Shown piece after piece: positions 7,945 through 16,907 of a DNA stretch of 64,000 bases (the stretch's first letter is position 1; each line of letters opens with the position of its first letter). The position numbers and the translations under genes are program-made. The stretch comes from Fictibacillus arsenicus (lineage in GTDB: Bacteria; Bacillota; Bacilli; Bacillales; Fictibacillaceae), in NCBI RefSeq assembly GCF_001642935.1, contig NZ_CP016761.1, positions 1,240,001 to 1,304,000 of the forward strand. Reading direction: 5' to 3'. A model generated the notes under the pieces. The model searched no databases, was not told the DNA's origin, and saw nothing but the letters and a program-made list of their open reading frames with translations.

Positions 7945-9941
7945 GTCGTATGATAATAAGAAAATTAATCGTTCATGGAGCCTCATACAAGCGCACTATC
8001 AATTTTAATGAAGGCTTTACTATTATAAGTGGTGAAAAAACCTCTGGTAAATCATTAATTCTAAGTTTAATCGACTATTGTTTAGGAAAAAGCGAAAAAA
8101 TCGATTTGAAAGTTCAAAAAGAATTGAATGCAAAATGTGATCAGGTTTTTCTTGAAATAAAAGTTGATAATGAAACATTGACATTAAACAGAGGGTTAAA
8201 GAAAAAATCAGATAATATCGGTATATACTTCTGCTCTTTTGAGAATATAGAGGGATATACACCAAAAACAGTTAAAATAAGTGAAGCCATGCACTTTCTT
8301 ATGACTAAATTAAACATTAGTGAATACAAAATAATTAAGTATAAAAAGCATAGCACTAACAAAGAATTACAAACGGTATCTTTTCGCGATATTTTTAGGT
8401 ATGTATATACAAATCAACATGCGCTAGGCACCAAAGACTTTCTAGAAAAGAAGACTACGTTCAAGAGTAATAAAAATCCTCATGCTTTTAGAATGATATT
8501 TAATCTGGTAGAAGCTGATAAAGATGCGTTGAAAGAAGAACTAGTAAATGCCCAGAATAAAATTCAAGATGCAAATAGAGTTATAGCTGGGTTGAATTCT
8601 TATTTGAAAGATAAAGATGCCGCAGATTTCAATGTATTATTTGCTAAGTCAGATAGATTTAAGAAGAACATTGAAGAGCAGATACAAGCAAAGAAAAAAA
8701 TTATAGACAATAGTAAGTCTAATGATAATAATGAAAATGAATTGTATATTAAGCTCAAAAAGGATTTAGAAGAGATTGCTAATGAGTTATTTAATTATCA
8801 ATACGAAAAGAAACATCTTCAGCTTTCGATCAATTCAAAAAAATTATTGTTAGAAGAATACATTCTCGAACAAGCAGAGGTAGATGCAACATTAGAAATC
8901 AATTACAAGTTAGTAATCCCTGATCAAAATATAGAATGTCCTCTGTGTCATTCGACGGTTTCTGTCCATACACATGATTTAGTCCACCAAAGTACTGACT
9001 CAGAAAAAATGTTACATAAAGTGAAAAATGAAATCAATAATAAAATAAGCTTGGTAAAAAGTTTGATTACTAATGAACTAAAAAATATTGAAGAAATAGA
9101 TAGGAAAATAGTGAGGTTATCTAAAAAGCAAGGGATTTTGAATGAAGCTGTTGGCGAGTTCGCGAAAGAAACAGATGTCCCTTTTCTTTCTCAAATTGAT
9201 AGCATAAATAGCCTGATAAACCGCTTGGTAAAAGATAATGAAATAGTAAAAGAGGGGTTACGTATTCATCGAAAAATCTCAGAAAAGGAAAAAGAGATTG
9301 AAGGTTTAGAAACTACTGTAACACGATTAGAGAAAGAACTGAAATCACTGCAAATAAGTGACGAGGACCGTAATAAAATATTTGATTTTCTAGATGATGA
9401 GTATAAAGGTTTTATGGAAAGATTGAAGTACGAAACGGATGGAGATACCTTTATTCATCGTGAGCAGTATATTCCTTTTTATGAAGGTTCAAATGTTTAT
9501 GCCCATGATAGTGGTGGTTTGTTAGAATGTATGCAACTATCTTATTTAGGGGCAATATTAAAAAGTAAAACTCAAGGCTATGCTCCCGGACACCCAGGTT
9601 TTTTATTGTTAGATTCGATTAGCAAGTATGTTGGTACGTTGAAAAAAGATGAACAAAATGAAAAGAAACAAGGAGATGGCAAGTCGCAAGAACTGGAGCA
9701 AAAATCTGTGGAGGAACAAGATGGAATTGCAGAAAAAGATAAGATTAAAGATCCAGAAGTTTATGAAGAATTCTATAAAATATTGATTGAATTAAGTACG
9801 AACCATCAGATTATCCTAGTAGAAAACACACCACCAGAAAAGTTTGATTTTTTATATACAAAGTATACTTTTTATAAGGGCGAAAGAGGTTTGATCGATG
9901 ATGAAAAGAATGAATTCAACGAAGTTGATGAGGAAGTATGA
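7941..9941 (+). CDS. SMC/Rad50-like ATPase (DUF3732-type), sensor of the ABC-3C operon
   Basis: 666 residues; GTG 7941 overlaps the upstream stop and follows GGGAG. Walker A is GEKTSGKS (residues 31-38). Residues about 180-330 and 350-480 form charged coiled-coil arms around a zinc-hook-like CPLC (Cys333, Cys336). The signature region is DSGGLLECMQLSYLGAI, and Walker B is FLLLDS (Asp558), with Ser where SMC proteins carry the catalytic Glu. A Lys/Glu/Gln-rich insertion follows, then the switch-like HQIILVENTPP. Such ATPases likely sense phage DNA or replication intermediates and release the effector. It ends the operon. Confidence 0.85.
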   Translation: MSRMIIRKLIVHGASYKRTINFNEGFTIISGEKTSGKSLILSLIDYCLGKSEKIDLKVQKELNAKCDQVFLEIKVDNETLTLNRGLKKKSDNIGIYFCSFENIEGYTPKTVKISEAMHFLMTKLNISEYKIIKYKKHSTNKELQTVSFRDIFRYVYTNQHALGTKDFLEKKTTFKSNKNPHAFRMIFNLVEADKDALKEELVNAQNKIQDANRVIAGLNSYLKDKDAADFNVLFAKSDRFKKNIEEQIQAKKKIIDNSKSNDNNENELYIKLKKDLEEIANELFNYQYEKKHLQLSINSKKLLLEEYILEQAEVDATLEINYKLVIPDQNIECPLCHSTVSVHTHDLVHQSTDSEKMLHKVKNEINNKISLVKSLITNELKNIEEIDRKIVRLSKKQGILNEAVGEFAKETDVPFLSQIDSINSLINRLVKDNEIVKEGLRIHRKISEKEKEIEGLETTVTRLEKELKSLQISDEDRNKIFDFLDDEYKGFMERLKYETDGDTFIHREQYIPFYEGSNVYAHDSGGLLECMQLSYLGAILKSKTQGYAPGHPGFLLLDSISKYVGTLKKDEQNEKKQGDGKSQELEQKSVEEQDGIAEKDKIKDPEVYEEFYKILIELSTNHQIILVENTPPEKFDFLYTKYTFYKGERGLIDDEKNEFNEVDEEV

Positions 9942-10004
9942 GAATAGTTGGGGAGCAAGAAATACATCAGTAATTACGGGATTGTTGGAAAAATAGATAG
10001 GTGA

Positions 10005-10259
10005 ACAGAGTGGAAAGATGGGGGATCCAAATCAGTTAATAACCATGATCAAATCAGTAAGCGAGGGTTTAGTAGCGAGATCATTGGAGGATTTTTAGTC
10101 AGTCGGTTGGTAGGATTAAGTGCTGAAAGGAATGCAATTAAGGGGAAGTATTTCGAGTATAAGTTAGAAATAGTAAAAAGGGAAAAAGAGATAAATTGCC
10201 TAAATCTACATTTCTCGAATTTTTGTTTTACATCTTATTTCATTTTATTTTTTATATAA
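10005..10259 (+). pseudogene. start-less reading-frame remnant
   Basis: 84 codons open from a TGA at 10002 to TAA 10257, with no ATG/GTG/TTG at the beginning. The middle reads like a real amphipathic-helical protein (IIGGFLVSRLVGLSAER, then YKLEIVKREKEI). A second frame from ATG 10018 covers only its first part. Probably a fragment of a small element-borne gene; no family recognised. Confidence 0.3.
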
Positions 10260-10297
10260 TTTTATTAGCAGTCAAAACGTTAGACGACGAATAAATG

Positions 10298-10352
10298 AAA
10301 AAAGAGAGAGACATCATCTACTACAATAAATGGCGTACTCTCTTTTTTCTTT
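10298..10352. terminator. bidirectional terminator
   Basis: AAAAAAGAGAG (10298-10308) pairs with CTCTCTTTTTT (10338-10348) across a 29-nt loop. It separates the defence operon from the convergent gene at 10450-10875. Confidence 0.65.
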
Positions 10353-10449
10353 TCGAATTATAACTTTGTTGGACGTTTAAAACAGTAAAAAATTTCAACA
10401 GTAAAAGTAATAATTATATCTCAGGAGCGCTATTGGGTTATGTATTCAA

Positions 10450-10875
10450 TCACTCATTAAGTTTCTTCAACAAGTTGCTGAAATGATCCTTTAGTTTCTT
10501 AAAGTTATCAGCTGTTCCTCCATACCAAGAAGCATTATTTCCATTAAAGCCATATACAGAGCCGTTCATGAGTTCATTTAATTTGTTGACAACCTCAAGA
10601 TACTCAGAACTGTAAACTTTCCGCACTTCAAAGGGCTCTTTGGCTCCCTCATTGATCTGGTCCAAGAAAGTCTCTATCTTGTCTTTTAGTTTCTGACCTT
10701 CTGAGGAGACTATTTCAGTGTTTCTCTTAACCTGTTCCTTGTTAGACCCGCTTTCTCCTCGTTCTTCCTTATCTAGTCCAAACTCAAAGATCACCTCGTC
10801 ATATTTCTTGTAGTACTCAGTGATCAGCTGGTTTATTTCTTTTATCTCTTTGCTGTAAGCATCATTTTTCCTCAC
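10450..10875 (-). CDS. uncharacterised charged helical protein
   Basis: 141 residues. GTG start at 10875, with GAGGAGG 7-8 nt upstream supporting it as a real gene. No signal peptide or membrane segment. The sequence is rich in Lys/Glu and probably alpha-helical, with a Gly/Asn/Tyr-rich spacer (YGFNGNNASWYGG) between two helices near the C-terminus. I do not recognise the family. It lies between the ABC-3C operon and the helicase gene, so it may be a further defence or mobile-element accessory protein; this is inference from location only. Confidence 0.6.
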   Translation of the reverse strand: MRKNDAYSKEIKEINQLITEYYKKYDEVIFEFGLDKEERGESGSNKEQVKRNTEIVSSEGQKLKDKIETFLDQINEGAKEPFEVRKVYSSEYLEVVNKLNELMNGSVYGFNGNNASWYGGTADNFKKLKDHFSNLLKKLNE

Positions 10876-11145
10876 CAGTATTCCTCCTCATTGATTTTCA
10901 TGAAGTAAACTCCACTTGTACAACTTCCATGCTTACCTCTAAAATCCCTGTTTTAGTAAATGCAATTATGAGCAACCTTATTAACTACCTTCCTATAAAT
11001 GATGTTCCTAATGAGTACTCCAAGTCTATAAGAATTACAGGCCACTTGTGTAGAAATTAAATGTAACGATAAATAATTATTATGGTAGAATTGTATTACT
11101 TGGTAAAATTAAGTAAATTTAACAATATATAAAGGTGATGGATGT

Positions 11146-14100
11146 ATGGGCGCAATAGAAATCTTTAAAGGCTATTTAAATAGAGTCAATTTGTATATAT
11201 ACAGTGCCAAAATAAAAAAACATATTAGGCAGCTTGAGAAAGATATATTTGAAATAAACGGTAGGATTAATAAAATCGAAAGATCTCCAACACTTGTTTC
11301 GGAAAACTATTTTATTAACTATTTAAACGATCATCAACGAATGATGGATTATGTAAAAAGTGAAAATGTGTACTCATTTGATAACGCAATACAACAGAGG
11401 ATAATGAATGTTCCTAGAGACAATTGGCCGGCTAGTTATAGACGATTGGAACTTGTATATAATCAGCAAAGTGAGAAATACCTTTACAAACTAGATGAAC
11501 TGAAATCTCAAATTAATAAAACGAATCAAAAACTGAAGGCATACTACGACGGGATAGTCTCATGCCTTGTTGAAATAGAACGGATGAAAAAGAACTATAT
11601 TTCGTACTCGTTATATACTGGAATGCTTGACAAATATCGATACATATATTCTTACTTTAAAGATGCAGAAACAGACAATGAAAAGGTACAAGAATTTTTG
11701 GTTATTTATTCAAGTTGCAATGAAGATAACGTTAAAAAGTGGAACGAAGAATTTGTTACAAGAGAGATGGCAGAGGAAAAAGACTTTTTCAGTGATATAG
11801 ATGGTAAGGAACTTGACAAGCAACAAAAATGGGCAGTGATCATTGATGAAGATGCCAATTTAATTATAGCTGGAGCCGGTTCAGGAAAAACTTTAACGAT
11901 TTCAGGTAAGGTAAAATACCTGGTTGAGAAAAAGCGAGTAAGTCCAAATGATATACTACTAGTATCTTTTACAAAAAAAGCAGCAAAAGAGATGGAGGAG
12001 AGAATTAAAGAGCGTTTGAACATAAATGTAGATGTTAAAACATTTCATAAGATAGGTATTGGTATTATTACTGCTTACTCTGACAACAAACCGGATGTAG
12101 AATCTGACCCTAAGAAGATAATCAAGGATTACTTTAATCAGGAGTTCTATGACAACCCTGAGCAATTAAAAAGAATGATTGAGTTTTTTGGCTACTATTT
12201 ACATATCCCTAAGGATTTAGAAGAATTTAACAATTTAGGTGAATGTTACGATTATCATAAGCATTTGGATTTTGAAACATTAAAAAGTAAATATGAAGAC
12301 AAGAATTATATCAATGAAAACACCGAAAAGCTGAAACAGAATCTGACCACGATTAGTGGCGAAAAGGTAAAAAGCCTTGAAGAAGTGATGATAGCAAACT
12401 TCTTATTCTTAAATGGAGTGGAATACGAATATGAAAAGGATTATGAATACGTAACATCGGATCAATTTCACAGGCAGTATAAGCCAGACTTTTATCTTCC
12501 AGAATACGACATCTATATTGAACACTTTGGTATTACAAAAGATAACCGGACTCCTTGGTTAAGTGAAATTGACGAAATAAAGTATATCAAAAGTATGGAA
12601 TGGAAAAGAGAATTACACAACGAAAAAGAGACAAATCTAATTGAAACCTATTCCTATCTAACAAAAGAAGGGAGGCTATTAGAAACACTTAGGAAAAAGC
12701 TACTTGAGCAGGGTGTAATATTTATAGAAGTAGACATCATTGATATCTCTAATAAGATTTATGATACGGAAAACGGGAACCATTTTGGTGAATTTATTAA
12801 ATTCGTTTCATCCTTCATCAACTTATTTAAATCAAATGGGTATGACTTTGATCAATTTGAAACTTTCATAAAAATTTTAGATAAAGGTAATTCATTTTTC
12901 TATAACCGAACGAGACTTTTCCTAGAAATTACTAAGCCTATTTATCGGTATTACCAATCCCAATTAAAGCAACATAATTTAATTGATTTCAATGATATGA
13001 TCAATAGGGCGACATCCATAGTAAAAGCTGGGGAAATTAATTTCTCCTACAAATACATCATCATTGATGAGTACCAGGATATTTCCGTAAGCAGATATAA
13101 GTTAATACAGGAAATTAGAGATCGAACAAAAGCAAAAGTGATGTGTGTGGGTGATGATTGGCAATCGATATATCGCTTTGCTGGATCCGACTTAAATCTG
13201 TTTACTGACTTTGAGAAATACTTTGGACGTAGTGAACTCATGAAGATTGAAAAGACGTATAGGAACTCCCAAGAATTGATTAATGTAGCCGGAAACTTCG
13301 TGATGAGGAACAAAAAACAAATTAAGAAAAATCTAGTTTCTGGAAAAAACAATGATCAACCGCTAAGAATCTTCGGATATACTGGTGAAAATGAAAAACT
13401 GAGTAGCTTAAAGCATTTAATAGAACAAATAGTAAATGATTATGGACCAAAAGCTCAAATTATGTTGTTAGGCCGAAATAATTTTGATATTAAATTTGTG
13501 GATGAAAATGATGATTTCGACGTTAAGAATACGAAAGATAATATTAAAGTTACGTACAAGAAATATCCAGAATTAGATATTTTTTTCTTAACGGCCCACC
13601 GGTCCAAAGGCTTAGAATCAGATAATGTAATCATCATCAATACTTCAAATAGTTTGTTAGGTTTTCCAAATCGTGTAGCAGATGACCCGATACTATCATT
13701 AGTCATAACAAGCCAAGATGAATTAGAACTTGCAGAAGAGCGGAGATTGTTTTATGTTGCATTGACTAGAACTAAAAATGTTACGTATGTGCTGACTCCG
13801 GATTTAAAAATGTCTGTTTTTATTAAAGAATTAATAGATACACAAGGAATTGAATACGAAATACTACAAGGGAACACAACAATAACCAATAACCCCAATT
13901 GTCCTAAATGTGTCCAGGGATATTTGAAAATCAGGGTAAACGGCAAAACAAAAAAAGAATTTTTAGGCTGTAGTAATTATCCGAATTGTGAATATCGATT
14001 AAATGATACATCGGTCATTCATAATAAAATTGAGTGTAAAAGTTGTAAAGGGTATATGGTGGTGAGAAAAAGCAAGAGAGGACCATTTTATGGGTGCTCA

Positions 14101-14160
14101 AATTATCCTCATTGCACACAGATAATGGATATAGTGGAAAAGAAAAAGCTCGTCAGATGA
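11146..14160 (+). CDS. helicase-IV-like UvrD/Rep helicase with inserted nuclease-like domain and topoisomerase zinc ribbons
   Basis: 1004 residues, ATG with GGTGATGG upstream. The N-terminus (about 1-210) is coiled-coil-like. A superfamily-1 helicase core follows: GAGSGKT (Q-motif/Walker A near 243), VSFTKKAAKEM (Ia), IIIDEYQD (Walker B near 640), GDDWQSIYRFAG (III), LTAHRSKGLE (V), and FYVALTRTK (VI). Between motifs Ia and II sits KPDFYLPEYDIYIEHFG (near 447), which resembles the PD-(D/E)xK-like insertion of HelD-type helicase IV. The last ~90 residues carry two topoisomerase-I-type four-cysteine zinc ribbons (CPKC...CSNYPNC and CKSC...CSNYPHC). Location in the accessory region suggests a role in defence or element processing. 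Confidence 0.9.
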   Translation: MGAIEIFKGYLNRVNLYIYSAKIKKHIRQLEKDIFEINGRINKIERSPTLVSENYFINYLNDHQRMMDYVKSENVYSFDNAIQQRIMNVPRDNWPASYRRLELVYNQQSEKYLYKLDELKSQINKTNQKLKAYYDGIVSCLVEIERMKKNYISYSLYTGMLDKYRYIYSYFKDAETDNEKVQEFLVIYSSCNEDNVKKWNEEFVTREMAEEKDFFSDIDGKELDKQQKWAVIIDEDANLIIAGAGSGKTLTISGKVKYLVEKKRVSPNDILLVSFTKKAAKEMEERIKERLNINVDVKTFHKIGIGIITAYSDNKPDVESDPKKIIKDYFNQEFYDNPEQLKRMIEFFGYYLHIPKDLEEFNNLGECYDYHKHLDFETLKSKYEDKNYINENTEKLKQNLTTISGEKVKSLEEVMIANFLFLNGVEYEYEKDYEYVTSDQFHRQYKPDFYLPEYDIYIEHFGITKDNRTPWLSEIDEIKYIKSMEWKRELHNEKETNLIETYSYLTKEGRLLETLRKKLLEQGVIFIEVDIIDISNKIYDTENGNHFGEFIKFVSSFINLFKSNGYDFDQFETFIKILDKGNSFFYNRTRLFLEITKPIYRYYQSQLKQHNLIDFNDMINRATSIVKAGEINFSYKYIIIDEYQDISVSRYKLIQEIRDRTKAKVMCVGDDWQSIYRFAGSDLNLFTDFEKYFGRSELMKIEKTYRNSQELINVAGNFVMRNKKQIKKNLVSGKNNDQPLRIFGYTGENEKLSSLKHLIEQIVNDYGPKAQIMLLGRNNFDIKFVDENDDFDVKNTKDNIKVTYKKYPELDIFFLTAHRSKGLESDNVIIINTSNSLLGFPNRVADDPILSLVITSQDELELAEERRLFYVALTRTKNVTYVLTPDLKMSVFIKELIDTQGIEYEILQGNTTITNNPNCPKCVQGYLKIRVNGKTKKEFLGCSNYPNCEYRLNDTSVIHNKIECKSCKGYMVVRKSKRGPFYGCSNYPHCTQIMDIVEKKKLVR

Positions 14161-14186
14161 CGGGCTGAAGGCAATCTTTTCTATAT

Positions 14187-14937
14187 ATGCGGGGGGCAAT
14201 AGCTGAATTTGAGAAGGCGAAAATTAATGAGCGGATGAGTCGTGGTAGAAGAGAAAAGGCCCGACAAGGAAAAGTATTAAGAAACTTCCAAATATACGGT
14301 TATGATTATGATAAAGAAACCTGCCAGATCATTATAAAGCCAGAAGAAGCAAATGTTGTCAGGCTGATTTTTGATCTATTTACCAAACCTAATGATCTTG
14401 TTGAGGGGATCAACGGAATCGCGAAATATCTTTCAAACAAAGGTATACCTACTAAACGTGGCGCTAAAGTATGGCACCGGCAAGTTGTTCGGCAGTTATT
14501 AATGAATCAGGTTCATACAGGAAAATTTCATCAAAACCGATGGAACACAGAGGGGATGCTTGGCAATAAGTATAAATCCAAAGAAGATCGAGTACCCATG
14601 AAAGAACGGCCGAAAGAAGAATGGATTCCAATGAGTGCCCGGCGATCATTGATGTTGAAACATTTGAACATGCACAAAGCTTGTTGAACGAGTCTAGACG
14701 CAGGTGGGCAAAAAAATCCAAACATGATTATCTGTTAAGCGGCTTGGTTCGCTGTGGAAATTGTAATAATACAATGGTAGGTATGAAAGTAACAAACTGG
14801 GGGGTAAAAGAACTTGTCTATTCAGATTATAAGAACTATTCTGGGGGCGAATCATCCGGGGTGTGTCGTAAAATAAAAGTTGAAAAGTTGAAAAGTTGGA
14901 TCACGAAGTTTGGGATGTGATTCTTCAATTAGTTTAG
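14187..14937 (+). pseudogene. decayed large serine recombinase (resolvase/integrase)
   Basis: The frame begins in the middle of the family, at the E-helix (GAIAEFEKAKINERMSRGR), continues through the recombinase domain (GIAKYLSNKGIPTKRG, LLMNQVHTGKF), then shifts frame near 14633, where one base appears lost (expected ...IPMECPAII; the downstream frame continues ECPAIIDVETFEHAQ). The zinc-ribbon domain follows (GLVRCGNCNNTM). Near 14890 an 8-nt tandem duplication of TTGAAAAG shifts the frame again (after it the old frame reads HEVWDVILQLV, stop at 14935). The entire N-terminal catalytic domain with the nucleophilic serine is missing; the break lies 26 nt after the helicase stop. Certainly inactive. 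Confidence 0.9.
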
Positions 14938-15029
14938 TTGGACCAAAATTATGACCAAAATATGACCAAAATAATTTGAAAAGATAAGAAATATCTTAAA
15001 AAGCTATAAATTGAAAAAGCAGATTTAGA

Positions 15030-15252
15030 AGCATTTTTGACACGTTATAAAAGGGAAAAAAAGGGTGGAATGTGTTCCGCACACAAGTCCACCCTTGGGA
15101 TAACCAGCGTGACGGATTTGTGCCGATTGAATTTGAAAAAACTTAAAAAGCTTTAAAAAGGAAAATCGAAAAACGTTGATAAATCAATGTTTTTACAAGC
15201 CTTTGATACACTATGAAAACCTTAATTAATCAATTCGAGATGGAAAGTTCAA
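15030..15252 (+). repeat. diverged direct repeat, left copy (possible att-like scar)
   Basis: Shares with 20872-21107, in the same order: AGCNTTTTTGACAC, the near-invariant ATGTGTTCCGCACACAAGT, TGTGCC/CGTGCCAA-like motifs before ATTTGAAAA, and a closing block TTAATCAA-TTCGAGATGGAA-GTTCAA. In this copy AAGGGTGGA / TCCACCCTT (15061-15096) makes a good hairpin with poly-T on the minus strand, and AAAAACGTTGAT / ATCAATGTTTTT another. Three GACCAAAAT direct repeats (14940-14970) precede it. Such features are common beside phage and ICE integrase genes. Confidence 0.65.
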
Positions 15253-15444
15253 AAGTAACTACAACTAAAAATATAGATAAGAAATTGACCGGATAATGAA
15301 TTTAGACATTAGTATTTAACGATTTTAAAGTCCTAAATTACCTTTTTGAATTTTAAAACTCTTTGTCTTTTTTTATTGAACTTTTTCCCTTAGAATGAGT
15401 GCATGTTAGATTTATTATCTAATTAAAAACAATTATGAGGAGGA

Positions 15445-15585
15445 ATGCATTTGAACAATATCATGAGCAACGAACAATTAATCATTAATTATCGTGCAGC
15501 TTTAAAACATGAAAAAAACAGTGAGATTGCAAAATACCTCAAACAAGAAATTAACCGACGCGGATTAAAACCAGTTTTAAATTAA
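15445..15585 (+). CDS. Sda-like sporulation checkpoint peptide
   Basis: 46 codons from ATG 15445 behind AGGAGG; an in-frame TTG (15451) and internal ATG (15463) are alternatives. The core MSNEQLIINY, then IAKYLKQEINRRGL, has the Sda pattern: LSDELL..Y on helix one, and F/I..L..EI.RR.L on the second helix of the hairpin. Sda inhibits the sporulation kinases KinA/KinB in response to replication stress. A terminator follows directly. It lies inside the repeat-bracketed segment, so it may be an extra rather than the ancestral copy. Confidence 0.7.
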   Translation: MHLNNIMSNEQLIINYRAALKHEKNSEIAKYLKQEINRRGLKPVLN

Positions 15586-15591
15586 TGTTTT

Positions 15592-15625
15592 AAGTCACCT
15601 TACTATCCCAGGAAGGTGGCTTTTC
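15592..15625 (+). terminator. terminator of the Sda-like gene
   Basis: AGTCACCTT pairs with AAGGTGGCT (one G-U pair), followed by TTTC. Confidence 0.75.
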
Positions 15626-15693
15626 TTTCTGTCCTCCATGAAGGGCGTACTTATCCTCCCTAACCATAACTTTTAACAAATTTCAAATAATTC

Positions 15694-15723
15694 TTGAAAA
15701 TGAAAACCTTTTCATTATATGAT
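15694..15723 (+). promoter_or_regulatory. promoter with overlapping operator of the ROK/ABC operon
   Basis: TTGAAA (15694-15699), 18 nt, TATGAT (15718-15723) form a SigA-type promoter. The dyad ATGAAAA-CC-TTTTCAT (15700-15715) fills the spacer. An operator inside the spacer fits autorepression by the ROK-family protein encoded next. Confidence 0.6.
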
Positions 15724-15773
15724 AAAGATAGTTCGTTCACTTACCAAACAAACTAGAAAGCGGGGTGATACCT

Positions 15774-16904
15774 TTGCACAAAAAGGGAGACGCCGAACTT
15801 ATCAAACAAATGAATACCAGGCTTATCCTCTCAAACATTCGAAAACACCAGCCGATTACGCGTGCGGCGGTATCACGGATAGTTGGGGTGAGCCGAGCCA
15901 CCGTATCTTCGATCGTGGACGATCTGATCCGAAAGAAACTGATCAGTGAACGAGGATATGGCGATTCAACCAAGGAAGGCGGAAGGCGTGGAATCCATCT
16001 TGTGTTCAATCCGATCTCCTCGTATGGAATAGGAGTCGATGTTGGGGGAACCAAGATTCTCATCGTCTTGACCGACTTGGACGGAAACGTTGTACACAAG
16101 GAAGAGCATGCAACCCTCTTCGAACCCGAAAGTATTATCACCATGATTAAAGACTTCATAAAAGGTTCGCCAGTAAATGAGGAAGACATCAGCGCAATGG
16201 GAGTTGGTATACCAGGGATTCTTGACAGCGAAAACGGCATCGTCGTTGATGCGCCGGCTCTCCGTTGGGAAAACCTTCCCATACGAAACATCATGAGAAA
16301 GAGTTTTGCCTTTCCGATCTTCATCAACAACGACGTCAAATGTGCACTCTTTGGAGAACTTCATTATGGGGCAGGGAAATCATGCAAGAGCCTAGCTTTC
16401 ATCGCAATCGGGACAGGCGTCGGTTCCGCCATTTACGCAAACGGAGCACTTCTTGAAGGTGCCCATTTCTCCGCAGGTGAAATCGGATATATGACCGACC
16501 GTAAGGATGTTGAAGAAGGGCGTTTCAATGTAGTAGGGGAATTTGGACAGTTCGAAAAGCGGACTTCCGGAAGTGCCCTAAATCGTGACGGGAAGACAGC
16601 TTATGATTGGTTCAGCGAATACGATGAGGGCAAAGAAGAAGGCATCACCGTTATTGACAATTACCTTCTTGATCTCGCAATTGGCATCTCAAATGTCGTC
16701 TGCGTCGTGAACCCTGAAAAAATTATTCTCGGCGGAGGAGTATCGAGAAGCCTTGGACCACACATGAAAAAAATAGAGGGTTGGGTGAAAAAACTGACCC
16801 CGATTCCTGTGACTATTGAGCGATCTCAACTTGGAAGTGACACGGGGGCAATTGGGGCAGTTGCCTATGCTTTTATGCAAGTAGAACATTATGAGGGGGA
16901 GTAA
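15774..16904 (+). CDS. ROK-family transcriptional regulator
   Basis: 376 residues from TTG 15774 (GGGGTG upstream; GTG 15765 is an alternative inside that site). An N-terminal winged helix-turn-helix (ITRAAVSRIVGVSRATVSSIVDDLI) is followed by a ROK sugar-kinase-like domain with GVDVGGTK, PGILD and IFINNDVKCALFGE. The usual ROK zinc motif (C-x-C-G-x4-C after the EIGH-like helix) is absent; here GEIGYM is followed by DRKDVEEGRF, so the metal site is lost. Family members repress sugar operons and are induced by the sugar or its phosphate. It is followed at 3 nt by the binding protein of an importer. Confidence 0.87.
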   Translation: MHKKGDAELIKQMNTRLILSNIRKHQPITRAAVSRIVGVSRATVSSIVDDLIRKKLISERGYGDSTKEGGRRGIHLVFNPISSYGIGVDVGGTKILIVLTDLDGNVVHKEEHATLFEPESIITMIKDFIKGSPVNEEDISAMGVGIPGILDSENGIVVDAPALRWENLPIRNIMRKSFAFPIFINNDVKCALFGELHYGAGKSCKSLAFIAIGTGVGSAIYANGALLEGAHFSAGEIGYMTDRKDVEEGRFNVVGEFGQFEKRTSGSALNRDGKTAYDWFSEYDEGKEEGITVIDNYLLDLAIGISNVVCVVNPEKIILGGGVSRSLGPHMKKIEGWVKKLTPIPVTIERSQLGSDTGAIGAVAYAFMQVEHYEGE

Positions 16905-16907
16905 AAC

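Noticed and set aside
12361-12700. Separate nuclease gene inside the helicase region
   Set aside because: The KPDF...IEHFG segment is in frame with and flanked by helicase motifs Ia and II, as in helicase IV, so it is a domain of one protein.
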